Source of the DNA: Deltaproteobacteria bacterium
GTDB lineage: Bacteria > Myxococcota > Kuafuiibacteriia > Kuafuiibacteriales > Kuafuiibacteriaceae
Assembly: GCA_011526105.1 (NCBI GenBank)
Contig: WYAZ01000059.1
Location: 92,737-156,736, forward strand
DNA length: 64,000 bases
Direction of reading: 5' to 3'
Both the position numbers and the translations under genes were made by a program. The notes under the pieces are model-generated. The model was not told the origin of the DNA, ran no database searches, and saw only the letters and a program-made list of their open reading frames with translations. Position 1 is the first letter of the stretch. Each line of letters begins with the position of its first letter. Of the stretch, positions 63,921-64,000 are shown piece by piece.

Positions 63921-63977
63921 TCGCGGCTGCTCGCCGCGACGCCTTTGGCTCTCGTCGGTTGAATACAGAGAGTATTC
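63921..63977. promoter_or_regulatory. Hairpin and dyad at the window edge
   Basis: A perfect 7-bp hairpin (tcgcggc and gccgcga, loop tgctc) at 63921-63939, followed by a perfect GAATAC-N5-GTATTC dyad at 63961-63977. No gene can be seen in 63903-64000. The dyad could be an operator for a gene beyond the window. Confidence 0.35.
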
Positions 63978-64000
63978 GCCCTCCTCGCGCGACGACCAGA

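Overview
The window is GC-rich, densely coded chromosomal DNA from a Gram-negative bacterium. The mix of outer-membrane and lipoprotein genes, an RND efflux operon, HYDIN-like anchor proteins, a TIGR01777 epimerase, DUF4846, a RegB/RegA redox pair and an EF-G of the HIDSGKTT type points to Myxococcota (former Deltaproteobacteria, Polyangia-like). This placement is an inference from gene content; there is no rRNA gene here to confirm it. I see no tRNA, rRNA, CRISPR array, transposase or prophage gene.

Layout. 0.1-5.0 kb: M23 peptidase, tyrosine phosphatase, fructosamine-kinase-like protein, methyltransferase and a two-domain START-like protein, all on +. 5.04-5.25 kb: a relic of a quinone oxidoreductase gene on the minus strand. 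5.4-11.7 kb: a hybrid histidine kinase (+), then a minus-strand run of TIGR01777 epimerase, photolyase, RegB-like kinase and RegA-like regulator. 11.9-13.2 kb: universal stress protein and a hibernation factor. 13.4-15.1 kb: a 549-residue protein built of four copies of one unrecognised ~100-residue module. 15.1-21.0 kb: a complete suf operon (sufR-B-C-D-S-T) behind a perfect operator-like palindrome. 21.0-25.7 kb: cell-envelope proteins. 25.6-29.9 kb: a zinc uptake operon (His-rich protein, porin, ZnuA, ZnuC, ZnuB). It is separated by a Fur-box-like site from the divergent bacterioferritin-associated ferredoxin and bacterioferritin, which are followed by a CDF metal exporter.

33-36 kb holds an unknown 520-residue protein, a sigma-70 family factor and a TolB-like small protein. 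36-38.7 kb has a four-module membrane protein and, divergent from it, a CLC-F fluoride exporter preceded by a fluoride (crcB) riboswitch read directly from the sequence. 38.6-41.2 kb has a tandem cyclic-nucleotide-binding protein and a DsbA-like lipoprotein. 41.25-41.76 kb is a 511-bp unit with paired 32-bp repeats in inverted orientation around a tiny lipoprotein gene. 41.9-49.7 kb holds EF-G, PlsC, an amidase, DUF4846, an amidohydrolase and a GGDEF-EAL protein. 49.8-56.3 kb is a translationally coupled RND efflux operon whose pump carries a large extra membrane insert. 56.5-63.9 kb holds a PEGA-like protein, carbonic anhydrase, thioesterase, alkyltransferase-like protein, a HYDIN-like lipoprotein, a small basic protein and a PPK2-like kinase.

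The strongest candidates for undescribed biology are the four-module protein (13.4-15.1 kb), the repeat-bounded lipoprotein unit (41.25 kb), and a 28-bp partly palindromic box found twice with one mismatch (33187 and 63875). The fluoride riboswitch/CLC-F pair is the clearest regulatory unit. The recurring theme is metal, redox and envelope stress handling.
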